64,000 nt of DNA. Origin: Sediminibacterium roseum (GTDB taxonomy: Bacteria > Bacteroidota > Bacteroidia > Chitinophagales > Chitinophagaceae). Of the stretch, positions 26,822 through 39,050 are shown one piece after another. The translations under genes and the position numbers were made by a program. The notes under the pieces are model-generated. The model saw nothing but the letters and a program-made list of their open reading frames with translations, did no database searches and was not told where the DNA came from. Position 1 is the stretch's first letter. Every line of letters begins with the position of its first letter. The stretch is from NCBI RefSeq assembly GCF_009939005.1, contig NZ_JAACJS010000006.1, positions 1-64,000 of the forward strand, read 5' to 3'.

Positions 26822-28987
26822 CTATCTTCCGCCCGGTGGGCAATACATTCTCAGGAAATCTGTATACAGCTGCTGCAGGTGCGCCGTGGTTCCCTTGCCT
26901 TCGGAAATGCCATGCGTACGGTTCGGATAGCTCATGAGTTGAAACTGCTTACCGTTTGCAACCAACTCGTTGATGAGTTTTTCTGCGTTGTTGTAATGCA
27001 CATTATCATCGCCTGTTCCGTGAACATACAGCAAGTGGCCGCGGAGGTTTTTTGCATAGGTAATGGGCGATCCTTTTACAAAATCTTCCATGTTCTCCTG
27101 CGGCAGTCCCATGTAACGTTCCTGGTAAATGTTGTCGTACGTTAACTGGTTGCCTACGGCAGCGATTGAAATACCCGTCTTGTAAATTTCAGGATACTGG
27201 AACAGGAGATCGAGCGTTGCAGAACCTCCGCCACTCCAGCCCCACACTGCAATACGCGATGTATCTACAAAGGGCCATTTCGAAATTTCTTTTGCACCCA
27301 TTGCCTGGTCGCGGATGTTGAGGCGGCCTATCTGGCGGTAGATCGACTTTCTCCATTCCCGTCCCTTCGGCACCGGTGTGCCGCGGTTGTCGATGGTGAT
27401 ATATATGTAACCATCATTGGCCATATTTCCCTTGTACATATTGTTGAAACCCGCGCCATACTGGTCTTTTGCGTTTGCACCGGCAGGTTCGGTATACACA
27501 AAGAACACCACGGGGTATTTTTTCGACCTGTCGAAGTTGGTGGGTTTAACCATCCAGCCATCCATCTCTACACCGTCTTCTGTTTTTACTTTGAAGAATT
27601 CGATGTTCGATTTACTCTTGTCTGCTTTTGCAACTGCCGTATTTACATTATCGCCATTGAACGCTTTGTGATCGGGCAATGTTACCCATTCGCGCGATGA
27701 GGGCGTGTAGTAGTTGGAGAAAGAATGCTGTGCAAATTTCCCGGTTGGCGATACGGTGTAAGAATGCGTGCCTTGCTGGTTGGCGGGCGACAAACGTTCG
27801 GGCGCTGCCGATCCATCCAGTTTTGTTCTGTAGAGATAGCGTTGGGTAGCATTGTCGGGGCTTGCGTAAAAATAAACGTAGCCGCCGGCATCGTCCACGG
27901 CATTTACGCTGATCACATCGTAGTTACCCCTGGTAATGAGTGTTTCTGTTTTGCCATCGCGCGAAATGCGGTAGAGGTGATCCCATCCGTCTTTTTCGCT
28001 CGACCAGAGAAATTCCTTACCGCCATTCAGCCAGAACTTATCAGACAAAGAAGAAGCCGCATCTATCCATGCCTTTTCTACTTCCTTGTGAATGGAATGA
28101 GATGCGCCGCTTGCCACATCGCAGATCATGATATTGCTTTCCTGTTGTTTGCGGTCGAGGTGCTGCAGGATGAGTTGGGAGCTGTTGCCCGCCCATTCCA
28201 TTCTTGGCACATACGATTGCAGCACCGGGTCTGTAGGCAGGCTCATCCATTTTGTTTTTACAGTGGCCACATCCACTACGCCAATTTTATAGGGAGACGG
28301 TGGTTCGCCGGCGCTCGGGTATTCAACAGGAACGGCGAATGGGTAAATGGAATCCGTTGTGTTGAGCATCAGGTAATTCTTCGTATTGGTGGCATCGATC
28401 TGCCAGTACGCAATTTTTTTACTATCAGGGCTCCACCTGAAACCGTCCCTGCAGTTGAATTCTTCTTCATAAACCCAGTCGAACGTACCATTGATGATCT
28501 TTCGTGTACCGCCGGTGGTGAGCGGCGTGATCTTTCCGGATGCTGCATCTTCCACATAAATATTGAACTCGCTTACATATGCAACCTTTGTTCCGTCGGG
28601 AGAAAATTTGGCAAACATGAGAGACGATGAGGGCCGGGTTCTGCCAAGTTTTCTCAGGTTGTTGGTGGTAAGATCGAGCAACCAGTAATCGCCACGCGTA
28701 TCGGCGCGCCATACGCGTTTGGTATTTGTATATATGAGCACCTTTTTATCGTCGGCAGAAAAAATGAAATCGCGCACGGGTAAAGGGTTTGCGCTGTCTT
28801 TCGGCTTGAGCAATGCTTTGGCAAGCACTGTTGTTTTGGTTAGCGCCGGCAGTTCTGTTTTGAAGATCTCACCGCCTTCTATGGTAAAGAACCCGTTGCC
28901 ATCGCGGGTCCATTTTATTCCCTGTGCGTTGGTATGGAAGGAGAAGAGGATGAGGCATCCCAGGATAAGGCAGATGTTTTTTTTCAT
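26822..28987 (-). CDS. dipeptidyl-peptidase IV family serine protease (S9B)
   Basis: 721 residues from the ATG at 28987, giving signal peptide KKNICLILGCLILFSFHTNAQ. The N-terminal beta propeller (about 30-460) includes the double-Glu motif DWVYEEEF that binds the substrate amino terminus. The C-terminal alpha/beta-hydrolase has the nucleophile in VWGWSGGGSA (Ser585; most DPP-IVs have GWSYGG), the acid in HGTGDDNVHYNN, and the His in RTHGISEG. It removes Xaa-Pro or Xaa-Ala dipeptides in the periplasm, fitting peptide scavenging. It lies between pyrG and a secreted protein. Confidence 0.93.
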   Translation of the reverse strand: MKKNICLILGCLILFSFHTNAQGIKWTRDGNGFFTIEGGEIFKTELPALTKTTVLAKALLKPKDSANPLPVRDFIFSADDKKVLIYTNTKRVWRADTRGDYWLLDLTTNNLRKLGRTRPSSSLMFAKFSPDGTKVAYVSEFNIYVEDAASGKITPLTTGGTRKIINGTFDWVYEEEFNCRDGFRWSPDSKKIAYWQIDATNTKNYLMLNTTDSIYPFAVPVEYPSAGEPPSPYKIGVVDVATVKTKWMSLPTDPVLQSYVPRMEWAGNSSQLILQHLDRKQQESNIMICDVASGASHSIHKEVEKAWIDAASSLSDKFWLNGGKEFLWSSEKDGWDHLYRISRDGKTETLITRGNYDVISVNAVDDAGGYVYFYASPDNATQRYLYRTKLDGSAAPERLSPANQQGTHSYTVSPTGKFAQHSFSNYYTPSSREWVTLPDHKAFNGDNVNTAVAKADKSKSNIEFFKVKTEDGVEMDGWMVKPTNFDRSKKYPVVFFVYTEPAGANAKDQYGAGFNNMYKGNMANDGYIYITIDNRGTPVPKGREWRKSIYRQIGRLNIRDQAMGAKEISKWPFVDTSRIAVWGWSGGGSATLDLLFQYPEIYKTGISIAAVGNQLTYDNIYQERYMGLPQENMEDFVKGSPITYAKNLRGHLLYVHGTGDDNVHYNNAEKLINELVANGKQFQLMSYPNRTHGISEGKGTTAHLQQLYTDFLRMYCPPGGR

Positions 28988-29263
28988 GGCGTTCGTTTGA
29001 TACCTGAAAAATACTTCTTTGGAGGGAAAGGAACAAGGGATAGGGAACAAGAGACAAGATATAAGAAGTGGCGGGTAAGATTTGAGAAACGATAATATAG
29101 TTCAACCAACCTTCATAATCCACTCAACCGGTAACGCCTGGAACCGGAATTCCATAGCGACCTTATTTCGTATCAAAAAAAGCCAGAAGCTAAGCCAGAG
29201 GCCGGACTTGTTACCGTCCTTGCCTTTGGCTTTGTTTCTGACTTTCAGCTTGCGTTTTTCAAC

Positions 29264-31268
<2,005 letters not shown>

Positions 31269-32069
31269 TCACATATCGTTCACGATCTTTTTGTAACTCG
31301 TTACCACGCCTTTGATCAACGATGAACTGAAGCCCTGGTGTTCCATTTCATTGAGCCCTGCAATGGTGCAGCCTTTTGGCGTGGTCACTTTATCGATCTC
31401 CTGTTCGGGATGGGTATTTTTCTGAAGCAGCAGTTCCGCCGCACCTTTCACTGTTTGCGCCGCAATGAGCGAAGCGATGGTTGCGGAGAACCCGATCTCT
31501 ATCCCACCCTGTATGTTCGCGCGGATGTAACGCATGGCAAATGCCGTTCCGCAGGCACCAAGAACCGTGGCCGCATCCATTAGTTTTTCCTCTATCACAA
31601 CCGATTTGCCAAGCTGGTTGAACAAGTCCAGAACAAATTCTGTTTGCGCGGCTGCCGCCTGCTGCGAACAAATGCAGGTCATACTTTCGCGTATCGCGAT
31701 CGCTGTGTTCGGCATGGCGCGGAACAGGGTGAAATTTTCTTCCGTCATCTCCCGCAGGTCACTGATCCATACACCGGTGATCACGCTGATGATGGCGTGT
31801 TGCTTCGCATCCAGGTACGGTTTTATTTCGGCAACCACCTCTTTTACCTGGAAAGGTTTTACAGCGAGGATGATCCAGTTGCTTTTGCGTACGGCCTCCA
31901 TGTTATCACTGATCACCGCAACGCCTTTTTCCTTCAATGATTGCAGCGTGCCCGTGTTCCGCTTGGTAACGATAAGCTGATCGGCGCGCACAAACCCGCT
32001 GCCGATCAACCCTTCCGCCATGGCGGCGCCAAGATTACCACCTCCTATGATCGCTATCCTGTTTTCCAT
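31269..32069 (-). CDS. proC: pyrroline-5-carboxylate reductase
   Basis: 266 residues. Last step of proline synthesis, reducing P5C with NAD(P)H. The Rossmann start RIAIIGGGNLGAAMAEGL, the ILAVKPFQV motif, FRAMPNTAIAIRESMT, and the C-terminal signature VTTPKGCTIAGLNEMEHQGF are all typical. DAATVLGACGTAFAMRYI is the conserved helical dimer region. It stands alone; no other proline gene is nearby. Confidence 0.95.
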   Translation of the reverse strand: MENRIAIIGGGNLGAAMAEGLIGSGFVRADQLIVTKRNTGTLQSLKEKGVAVISDNMEAVRKSNWIILAVKPFQVKEVVAEIKPYLDAKQHAIISVITGVWISDLREMTEENFTLFRAMPNTAIAIRESMTCICSQQAAAAQTEFVLDLFNQLGKSVVIEEKLMDAATVLGACGTAFAMRYIRANIQGGIEIGFSATIASLIAAQTVKGAAELLLQKNTHPEQEIDKVTTPKGCTIAGLNEMEHQGFSSSLIKGVVTSYKKIVNDM

Positions 32070-32213
32070 TCTTTTTGATTTATTGTTGAATAACCCATTT
32101 GCCTGTTGGCGCGTTCATTCGATTTTGGCAACGGGCATAAGCTCGTGTTGGTGATTGCGGCGGTTAAACCCAGGACAATCAACCAAAACCAAATAAACTA
32201 CTAAACAACTAGA

Positions 32214-33266
32214 CTAAAGGTATTTCAAACCCTTCAAATACCCACGCACATAATCGCCGACCCCCGCTTCCAGCGTGTTGAACGGTTGGGTGTAGCCTGC
32301 ATTGCGGAGTTTTTGCATGTTGGCCTCTGTGAAGTATTGGTATTTATCGCGGATGTCTTCGGGCATGTCTATGAAGACGATATCGGGTGCGAGGTCGAGT
32401 CCCGCGAAAGTTGCATTTACAAGATCGATGAATGTGCGTGCCGTACCGGTTCCCAGATTATACAAGCCGTTTTTGGCTGCGCCCCATCCGCCGTTCTGCA
32501 TCGATTCCATCATCCATTCAATCACGCGCACCACATCTTTTACATACACAAAATCGCGGAGCTGTTCGCCGTCTTTGAAATCGGGCCTGTGGCTGCGGAA
32601 CAGTTTTACGGATCCATTGGTTTTGATCTGGTTGAACGCATGCCAGATCACACTTGCCATCCTTCCCTTGTGGTATTCGTTCGGGCCGTACACGTTGAAA
32701 AACTTAAGCCCCGCCCAACACGGTGGCTGGTGGCCCGCAGCTGCTTCGGCCACGGCCCATTTGTCGAACTCGTTTTTGCTTATACCGTATGGATTGAGCG
32801 GTTGCAGTTTCTGAATTACCTCGTGGTTGTCGTCGTAACCCAATTCGCCTGCACCATAGGTTGCGGCAGACGAGGCATAGATCAATGGAATATTTTTAGC
32901 GGCGCAATAATTCCACATGTCTTTGGAGTATTGCACATTGAGCTCCTCGTGAATGGCGTAATCGAACTCAGTGGTATCCGTTCTTGCGCCGAGGTGTATC
33001 ACCACATCTATCCGGCGATCGGTTGCCGCGAGCCAGTCGAACAGGTTGTACCGCTCAACAATAGAAGTATATTTTTTTGTTTCCCAGTTCTTTCTTTTTT
33101 CCTCGATACCGAAATCGTCAACAAGAACCAGGTCTTCATAACCGTTCTCATTCAGGAACTGTACCATACACGAGCCGATGAAACCGGCGGCGCCGGTAAC
33201 GATGATGGTTGCAGACTGATCTTTTGAGCCGGCGTTCTGCAAATCGTTTGTTGGTTGATCAGTCAT
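32214..33266 (-). CDS. rfaD: ADP-L-glycero-D-manno-heptose 6-epimerase
   Basis: 350 residues. Short-chain dehydrogenase-type epimerase acting on ADP-heptose for the lipopolysaccharide inner core. Visible: the NADP loop VTGAAGFIGSCMVQFL, the catalytic YGISK with the Tyr-x-x-x-Lys pair, SSAATYG with the catalytic Ser, FNVYGPNEYHKGRMASV (substrate region specific for RfaD/HldD), and QLRDFVYVKDV. The first ~18 residues are a hydrophilic extension (MTDQPTNDLQNAG), so a later start is possible, though no better ATG is obvious. Indicates the cell makes heptose-containing LPS. Confidence 0.92.
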   Translation of the reverse strand: MTDQPTNDLQNAGSKDQSATIIVTGAAGFIGSCMVQFLNENGYEDLVLVDDFGIEEKRKNWETKKYTSIVERYNLFDWLAATDRRIDVVIHLGARTDTTEFDYAIHEELNVQYSKDMWNYCAAKNIPLIYASSAATYGAGELGYDDNHEVIQKLQPLNPYGISKNEFDKWAVAEAAAGHQPPCWAGLKFFNVYGPNEYHKGRMASVIWHAFNQIKTNGSVKLFRSHRPDFKDGEQLRDFVYVKDVVRVIEWMMESMQNGGWGAAKNGLYNLGTGTARTFIDLVNATFAGLDLAPDIVFIDMPEDIRDKYQYFTEANMQKLRNAGYTQPFNTLEAGVGDYVRGYLKGLKYL

Positions 33267-33328
33267 CTTTAGAAGTTTTATTCCGGTGTCCGGCTTTGGC
33301 GCTTATACTTTCCAAAGTTGTGGTACCG

Positions 33329-35533
33329 CTAGTTCAGCAAATTCTCGATTGCCGTATCGTATTTGTTTTTCCATTCGGTGATGGCGCCCCAGTTCTCGCC
33401 GTTCACGCTGACGTTGCCCGCGGTAACGGTTCCGAGTTCGAGGATCTCGATGTTGCTGTTTTTCGCATTTTGTTTCAGGCGTTCCGCATTTTCTTTTGTG
33501 CAGGAAACAACCACGCGGCCCTGCGCTTCACCAAACCAATAGGCATCGTTGCGGAAATTTGTTTTTGCGTTCACCGAAAACCCGAGGTTGCTGGTGAAAC
33601 CGCTTTCCAGCAAAGCGATCGCCAATCCGCCCTCACTGATATCGTGCGCGCTTTGGATCATTTTTTCTTTAATGATCGAAGCGATGAAATGCTGTACCGC
33701 GATCTCTTCTTCCAGGTCGAAATAAGGTGCGGGAGAAAATTCGGTCTTGCGGAGCTTGTGTAAATATTCCGATGAATTGATGTCGTTCTGCTGTTTGCCA
33801 ACAAGCAATACCACATCGCCCTCCTGTTTGAAGTTGAGTGTCATGCGGTTTGCAAAATCATCCAGTATGCCTACCATTCCGATCGTTGGGGTTGGATAAA
33901 CCGGCCCATCCGGGTTCTGGTTGTAGAAGCTCACATTACCACCTGTTACGGGTGTTTTGAATTTGCGGCAGGCATCGCCCATCCCGCTCACGGCTTTTAC
34001 AAACTGGTAATACACTTCCGGGTCGTAAGGGTTTCCGAAATTGAGGCAGTTTGTAACACCGATCGGTTCGCCGCCGCTGCACACAATATTTCTCGCTGCT
34101 TCTGCAACCGCGATCATACCGCCTGTGTATGGATCTGCAAACACATATTTGCTGTTACAGTCTACCGTAATGGCCAATGCCTTTCCGGTTCCTTTTGCCA
34201 ATACCACGGAAGCATCGCTTGGCGCATTGGTAGAGGCATTTGCCGCACCTACCATGCTGTCGTACTGCGTGTACACCCAACGTTTGGATGCGATGTTCGG
34301 CAACTGTATCAATGCTTCGGCTGTTGCTTTCAGGTCTTTCACATCTTCAATACCATCTGCGTTGAACGACCGTACTTTTGCGAGGTATGCAGGTTCTTTG
34401 TATTCCCTGGTGTACTGCGGGGCGCCGCCGCCGAGTACTAGTTCGTAAGCGGGGATTTCGGCTTCCAGTTCGCCATGCATGTAAAATTTGAGAAGGCCGT
34501 CGTCTGTAACCTGGCCTATCTCGCTGCAACTGAGATCCCATTTTTCAAATACTTTGAGAACGGCTTCTTCTTTTCCTCTTTCCACTACCACCAGCATTCT
34601 TTCCTGGCTCTCGCTCAACAGCAGTTCCCAGGCCTTCATGTTCTTTTGCCTTGTCGGAACTTTTTCAAGATCGATCCGCATACCCACGCCGCCTTTTGCG
34701 CTCATTTCTGCAGTTGAGCAGATGATGCCCGCTGCGCCCATATCCTGCATGCCTATAACGGCGCCGGTTTCTATTACCTCAAGACAGGCCTCCAGTAATT
34801 TTTTCTCCTGGAAAGGATCGCCCACCTGTACCGCAGGCAATTCTTCCACACTGTCGGATGTGATGTTGGCCGATGCAAACGATGCACCGCCAATACCATC
34901 TTTACCCGTGGCGCTGCCTACAAAAAATACAGGGTTGCCCGTACCCGATGCGGTTGCACTCACCATTTTGTTTGCCTGCATGATGCCAACGCTCATTGCA
35001 TTAACGAGGGGGTTTGTATGGTAACAATCCTCGAAATAAACCTCGCCACCCACGGTAGGAACACCGAAGCAGTTGCCGTAATGACCAATGCCGTGTACAA
35101 CGCCACTGAGCAAACGTTGTGTTTTTTTATCCTTCAGGTTTCCGAAACGGAGGCTGTTGAGGGAAGCGATGGGACGGGCGCCCATGGTAAAAATATCGCG
35201 CTGGATACCTCCTACCCCGGTAGCGGCGCCCTGGAAAGGTTCGATGGCGCTGGGGTGGTTGTGGCTTTCTATTTTAAATACTACGCCGAAGCCATTGCCC
35301 ATGTCCATGAGCCCGGCATTTTCTTCGCCCGCAGCCACGAGCATACGGCCGCCGTCTCTCGGCAATGTTTTTAACCATTTGATGGAATTCTTATAACTAC
35401 AGTGCTCACTCCACATGCCACTGAAGGCGCATAACTCGGTAAAGTTGGGCGTACGGCCCAGTTTCTGTTTGATGAGTTCAAATTCGTCCGCTGTCAAGCG
35501 TAACTGTTCGGCTGTTTTCGCTGTAATTTCCAT
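33329..35533 (-). CDS. purL: phosphoribosylformylglycinamidine synthase, small PurL
   Basis: 734 residues from the ATG at 35533 (EITAKTAEQLRLTADEFEL). A frame to 35599 would cross the -7-like TACCTTCG at 35541-35548. The length fits the small PurL that works with separate PurS and PurQ, neither of which is next to it. Step four of purine synthesis. Motifs: FSGMWSEHCSYKNS, VVFKIESHNHPSAIEPFQGA, TGVGGIQRDIFTMGARPI, GMQDMGAAGI, and SGGEPIGVTNCLNFGNP in the second half. The DISEGGLAIALLESGF segment closes the repeat. Confidence 0.96.
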   Translation of the reverse strand: MEITAKTAEQLRLTADEFELIKQKLGRTPNFTELCAFSGMWSEHCSYKNSIKWLKTLPRDGGRMLVAAGEENAGLMDMGNGFGVVFKIESHNHPSAIEPFQGAATGVGGIQRDIFTMGARPIASLNSLRFGNLKDKKTQRLLSGVVHGIGHYGNCFGVPTVGGEVYFEDCYHTNPLVNAMSVGIMQANKMVSATASGTGNPVFFVGSATGKDGIGGASFASANITSDSVEELPAVQVGDPFQEKKLLEACLEVIETGAVIGMQDMGAAGIICSTAEMSAKGGVGMRIDLEKVPTRQKNMKAWELLLSESQERMLVVVERGKEEAVLKVFEKWDLSCSEIGQVTDDGLLKFYMHGELEAEIPAYELVLGGGAPQYTREYKEPAYLAKVRSFNADGIEDVKDLKATAEALIQLPNIASKRWVYTQYDSMVGAANASTNAPSDASVVLAKGTGKALAITVDCNSKYVFADPYTGGMIAVAEAARNIVCSGGEPIGVTNCLNFGNPYDPEVYYQFVKAVSGMGDACRKFKTPVTGGNVSFYNQNPDGPVYPTPTIGMVGILDDFANRMTLNFKQEGDVVLLVGKQQNDINSSEYLHKLRKTEFSPAPYFDLEEEIAVQHFIASIIKEKMIQSAHDISEGGLAIALLESGFTSNLGFSVNAKTNFRNDAYWFGEAQGRVVVSCTKENAERLKQNAKNSNIEILELGTVTAGNVSVNGENWGAITEWKNKYDTAIENLLN

Positions 35534-35637
35534 GATGGCGCGAAGGTAATAAACTGTTTGGAGTTTGGCGGTATGAGTTGGCAGTTTGAAGCGCGCCAAC
35601 CGGAACAGTGGGGGTAATTTGGTTAAAAAAGTAAAAA

Positions 35638-35689
35638 GGTCAAACCAGATAAAAGGAAGTGATGTTGCGTCCTTTTATCTGCTTTGACC
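35638..35689 (-). terminator. terminator of the DUF2807 gene
   Basis: A 20-bp stem with a one-base imperfection (35638-35657 with 35670-35689) lies 28 bp after the DUF2807 stop. The minus-strand sequence after it is T-rich. It isolates that gene from purL. Confidence 0.75.
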
Positions 35690-35717
35690 CTGTTTATTCC
35701 ACATCCCGGGATACCCG

Positions 35718-36443
35718 CTAATCGCCCGCCTTCGAAAGGCGCCCGCTGCCTGAAATGTGTTTGCTTACATCGGATGCCGCACCGCGGTAAGAGGCGCTGC
35801 CGCTGCCACTGATGCTGGCGGAAACTTTTTTATTGGCATATACCTGTGCATTGCCGCTGCCGCTGATCCGGATATTGGCGTCGTCGGCGATCAGGTTCCT
35901 GCAGTCTGCACCGCCGCTGCCGCTGATACTGGTTTCTACGGAATTTGCCGAGCCTGTTAATTTAATATGCCCGCTTCCAGACACCCTTACATATACATTA
36001 CTGATCTTTCCAAAAGTAAACCTGATCCTTCCCGAACCCGAAGTTTTGAATTCGGTGGTACCATCGTTTCCGAATTTGCCGTCACCGATGATGTCGCCGC
36101 TGCCCGAAAGCGAGAGGCCCGTTACTTTGGTCAATGAAACATAAACGGTGATCTTGTTCCTTGAATGGATGTTCACGTTTTTCGATTTGATCGAAAGCTT
36201 TCCATTCTCCACCACCGTTTCTATCAATGGCAACAGATTGTCGTCGCCCTCTATTTCTATGTTATTGCTTTCACCGTAAGCCACCATCACGTCCCATGCC
36301 CCTGATGAGCTTATCGCGGTATAATTCCCTACCGTGCGGGTTTCTTTTTTGAGGTTCCCACTTCCCTCTACCTTTTTCCACGACCATTGTGAAAAACCCG
36401 ATATGCTTGCCAATAAGGCCAGGGCAACGAACAATTGTTTCAT
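35718..36443 (-). CDS. secreted head-GIN / DUF2807 beta-helix protein
   Basis: 241 residues with a signal peptide ending SGFSQ. The DUF2807 (GIN) domain opens with TAISSSGAWDVMVAYGESNN and continues as a right-handed beta-helix in which GSG turns recur about every 20 residues (LSLSGSGDIIGDG, FKTSGSGRIRF, VRVSGSGHIKLTG, ISGSGGADC, IRISGSGNAQVYA, ISGSGSASYRG). These are surface or periplasmic Bacteroidota proteins of unknown function, commonly near regulators; none is close here. Monocistronic. Confidence 0.88.
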   Translation of the reverse strand: MKQLFVALALLASISGFSQWSWKKVEGSGNLKKETRTVGNYTAISSSGAWDVMVAYGESNNIEIEGDDNLLPLIETVVENGKLSIKSKNVNIHSRNKITVYVSLTKVTGLSLSGSGDIIGDGKFGNDGTTEFKTSGSGRIRFTFGKISNVYVRVSGSGHIKLTGSANSVETSISGSGGADCRNLIADDANIRISGSGNAQVYANKKVSASISGSGSASYRGAASDVSKHISGSGRLSKAGD

Positions 36444-36674
36444 ATAAGTTGGTTTTTAAGGTGTAACGGTGAGTGGAGATATATGTTACACATCCCGGAA
36501 AGAATGGTGGCGCACATCGCTCAATGGCTGACCCGCAACCTCCTATACAAATTAAAATAAATTCTATGTTTTTATTTTTCCACATTTTGACCCATTTTCC
36601 AACCAAAAAATAATTTAAAATTGATTTTTCGAAGTTTTTGGGCGTATTTTGGATCGTAAAAAAATATTCAAACT

Positions 36675-38867
36675 ATGTCTTTACGATTTTCAGCGATTGG
36701 TAGTATTACCAATGAAGCTTCCGGGGTACCTACTCCATCGTCTACAAAAATCACCGGTATTTTTAATGAGAACGTGTTCACGCTCAAAACTGCCCGTGAA
36801 TTTTTGAGCGACGAGGCCTACAAGAGCCTGATCACCAGCATACGCGGCGGCAAAAAGATTGACCGTTCCGTTGCCAACCAGATCGCCAACGGTCTGCGTG
36901 CCTGGGCAGAAGGAAAGGGCGTTACCCACTACACGCACTGGTTCCAGCCGCTTACGGGCACCACCGCTGAAAAACACGATTCCTTTTTTACCCTCAAAGG
37001 CGATGGTACGGCCATTGAAGAATTTGACGGCGCAGCATTGATCCAGCAGGAGCCGGATGCGTCTTCGTTCCCGAGCGGCGGTCTGCGCGCCACTTTTGAA
37101 GCGCGCGGTTATACGGCCTGGGACCCTTCTTCTCCCGCTTTCATCATCGAGATCGGAAAAGGCAAAACGCTTTGCATCCCTACCATCTTCGTTTCTTATA
37201 CAGGCGAATCGCTCGATTACAAGGCGCCATTGCTCAAAGCGCTCGAGGCGCTGAATAAATCTGCGGTAGACGTTTGCAACTACTTCGATAAAAACGTTAC
37301 CAAGGTAACCGCTACCCTCGGATGGGAGCAGGAGTATTTTGTTGTGGATGAAGCGTTGGTAAATGCACGTCCGGACCTGGTTCAATGCGGCCGCACCGTT
37401 TTTGGCGCATCGCCTGCCAAAGGCCAGCAGCTCGAAGACCATTATTTCGGATCCATTCCCGAAAGAGTATATGCGTTCATGCGCGATTTTGAATCCGAAT
37501 CTTACAAACTCGGTATCCCGCTGCGCACGCGCCACAATGAAGTAGCGCCCGGCCAGTATGAGTGTGCACCTATTTTCGAAGAAGTGAACATCGCGGTCGA
37601 CCATAACATTCTCCTGATGGATGTGATGAGCCGCGTTGCCAAAAGACACAAACTCGTTGTATTGTTCCATGAAAAACCGTTCGCCGGCATCAACGGAAGC
37701 GGTAAACACAACAACTGGAGCATGGCCACCGATACCGGCGTGAACCTGCTCGCACCAGGCAAAACACCAAAAACAAACCTGATGTTCCTCACATTCTTTG
37801 TGAACATCATCAAAGCGGTTCACGACCATGCAGACATCATGCGCGCTGCCATTGCTTCTGCGCCAAACGACCACCGTTTGGGAGCGAACGAAGCGCCGCC
37901 TGCGATCATCTCCGTGTTTGTTGGCCAATATCTTTCAAAGGTTTTGTCTGATGTAGAGGCCCGCGTAAGCACCAAGTTTGATGAGCAGGACGAGGCCATC
38001 CTCAAACTCGATCTTCACAGGAGCATTCCTGAACTGATGCTCGACAACACGGACCGCAACAGAACATCGCCGTTCGCCTTCACCGGCAACAAATTCGAGT
38101 TCCGCGCGGTGGGTTCTTCGGCAAACTGTGCGATCTCTATGACGGTATTGAACACCATCATGGCAGACACCCTGAAGAAATTCAAAGTGGATGTAGATGC
38201 ACTGATCGAAAAAGGAGACAAGAAAGAGATCGCCATCATGCAGGTGATACAGAAATACATTGTGGAAAGCAAAAAAGTATTGTTCGAAGGCGACGGCTAC
38301 AGCGACGAATGGCACCACGAAGCAGAACGCCGCGGTCTGCCTAACCTGAAAACAACACCGGTTGCACTGGATGCAATGGTTTCGGAAAAAGCAAAAAAAC
38401 TATTTGAATCAAACGGCGTGTATTCTCATACAGAACTGGAAGCAAGACATGAGATCGAGCTCGAGAAATACATCAAAAAAGTTCAGATCGAAGCGCGCAT
38501 CATGGGCGATATCGCTTTGAACCACATCATTCCTTCTGCCATCAAATACCAGAATGAGTTGCTGAAAAATGTGAACGGACTGAAAGAAGCCGGCCTTCCT
38601 GAATCGGCCTATAGCAGCCAGCTGGATATATTGAAAGCGGTGAGCGAACACATCCAGGTGATCCACACCAAAGTGCACCAGATGGTGGAAGCCAGGAAGA
38701 TCGCCAACAACATCGAAAACACACGTACCAAGGCCATCGCTTACGAGAGCCAGGTTAAATCTGCGTTCTTCGATGAGATCCGTTACAATGTAGACAAACT
38801 TGAACACCTTGTAGACGATGATATCTGGACCCTGCCCAAATACCGTGAAATGTTATTTTTACGCTAA
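36675..38867 (+). CDS. glnN: type III glutamine synthetase
   Basis: 730 residues, right for GSIII, which is much longer than GSI (~470). It makes glutamine from glutamate and ammonia. Signature elements: the N-terminal GS-III domain with THYTHWFQPLTGTTAEKHDSF, LRATFEARGYTAWDPSSPAF, the metal/ATP core LGWEQEYFVV, RHNEVAPGQYECAPIFEEVN, INGSGKHNNWSM, and NRTSPFAFTGNKFEFRAVG. A helical C-terminal extension follows (VKSAFFDEIRYNVDKLEHL). Preceded by a -7-like TATTTTGG at 36645-36652 and closed by a strong terminator, so monocistronic. Confidence 0.96.
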   Translation: MSLRFSAIGSITNEASGVPTPSSTKITGIFNENVFTLKTAREFLSDEAYKSLITSIRGGKKIDRSVANQIANGLRAWAEGKGVTHYTHWFQPLTGTTAEKHDSFFTLKGDGTAIEEFDGAALIQQEPDASSFPSGGLRATFEARGYTAWDPSSPAFIIEIGKGKTLCIPTIFVSYTGESLDYKAPLLKALEALNKSAVDVCNYFDKNVTKVTATLGWEQEYFVVDEALVNARPDLVQCGRTVFGASPAKGQQLEDHYFGSIPERVYAFMRDFESESYKLGIPLRTRHNEVAPGQYECAPIFEEVNIAVDHNILLMDVMSRVAKRHKLVVLFHEKPFAGINGSGKHNNWSMATDTGVNLLAPGKTPKTNLMFLTFFVNIIKAVHDHADIMRAAIASAPNDHRLGANEAPPAIISVFVGQYLSKVLSDVEARVSTKFDEQDEAILKLDLHRSIPELMLDNTDRNRTSPFAFTGNKFEFRAVGSSANCAISMTVLNTIMADTLKKFKVDVDALIEKGDKKEIAIMQVIQKYIVESKKVLFEGDGYSDEWHHEAERRGLPNLKTTPVALDAMVSEKAKKLFESNGVYSHTELEARHEIELEKYIKKVQIEARIMGDIALNHIIPSAIKYQNELLKNVNGLKEAGLPESAYSSQLDILKAVSEHIQVIHTKVHQMVEARKIANNIENTRTKAIAYESQVKSAFFDEIRYNVDKLEHLVDDDIWTLPKYREMLFLR

Positions 38868-38887
38868 TACAAAGGCCGGGACCCAAC

Positions 38888-38926
38888 AAAAAAAGCCCTG
38901 TTCTGTAGATAGAACAGGGCTTTTTT
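38888..38926 (+). terminator. intrinsic terminator of glnN
   Basis: A 14-bp perfect stem (38891-38904 with 38911-38924), a 6-nt loop and a T run. The A run upstream could make it work on both strands. Confidence 0.9.
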
Positions 38927-39050
38927 GTGCCCAACCTTAATAAAAAGTTAAGAGTGGAATGCCGACTACCGTAAGCTTTCCACCGAAAAAAATGAAAAGG
39001 CTCAAAACAAAATCACTACTTTTCCTATTCCTAAACAAAAATATACTTGT

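Noticed and set aside
27725..28630. 301-codon frame antisense to the DPP-IV gene
   Set aside because: Shadow; the opposite strand encodes a complete S9 peptidase with its catalytic residues.
32286..33227. 313-codon frame antisense to rfaD
   Set aside because: Shadow of the confidently identified rfaD gene.
36690..37928. 412-codon frame antisense to glnN
   Set aside because: Shadow of a clear type III glutamine synthetase; no family features.
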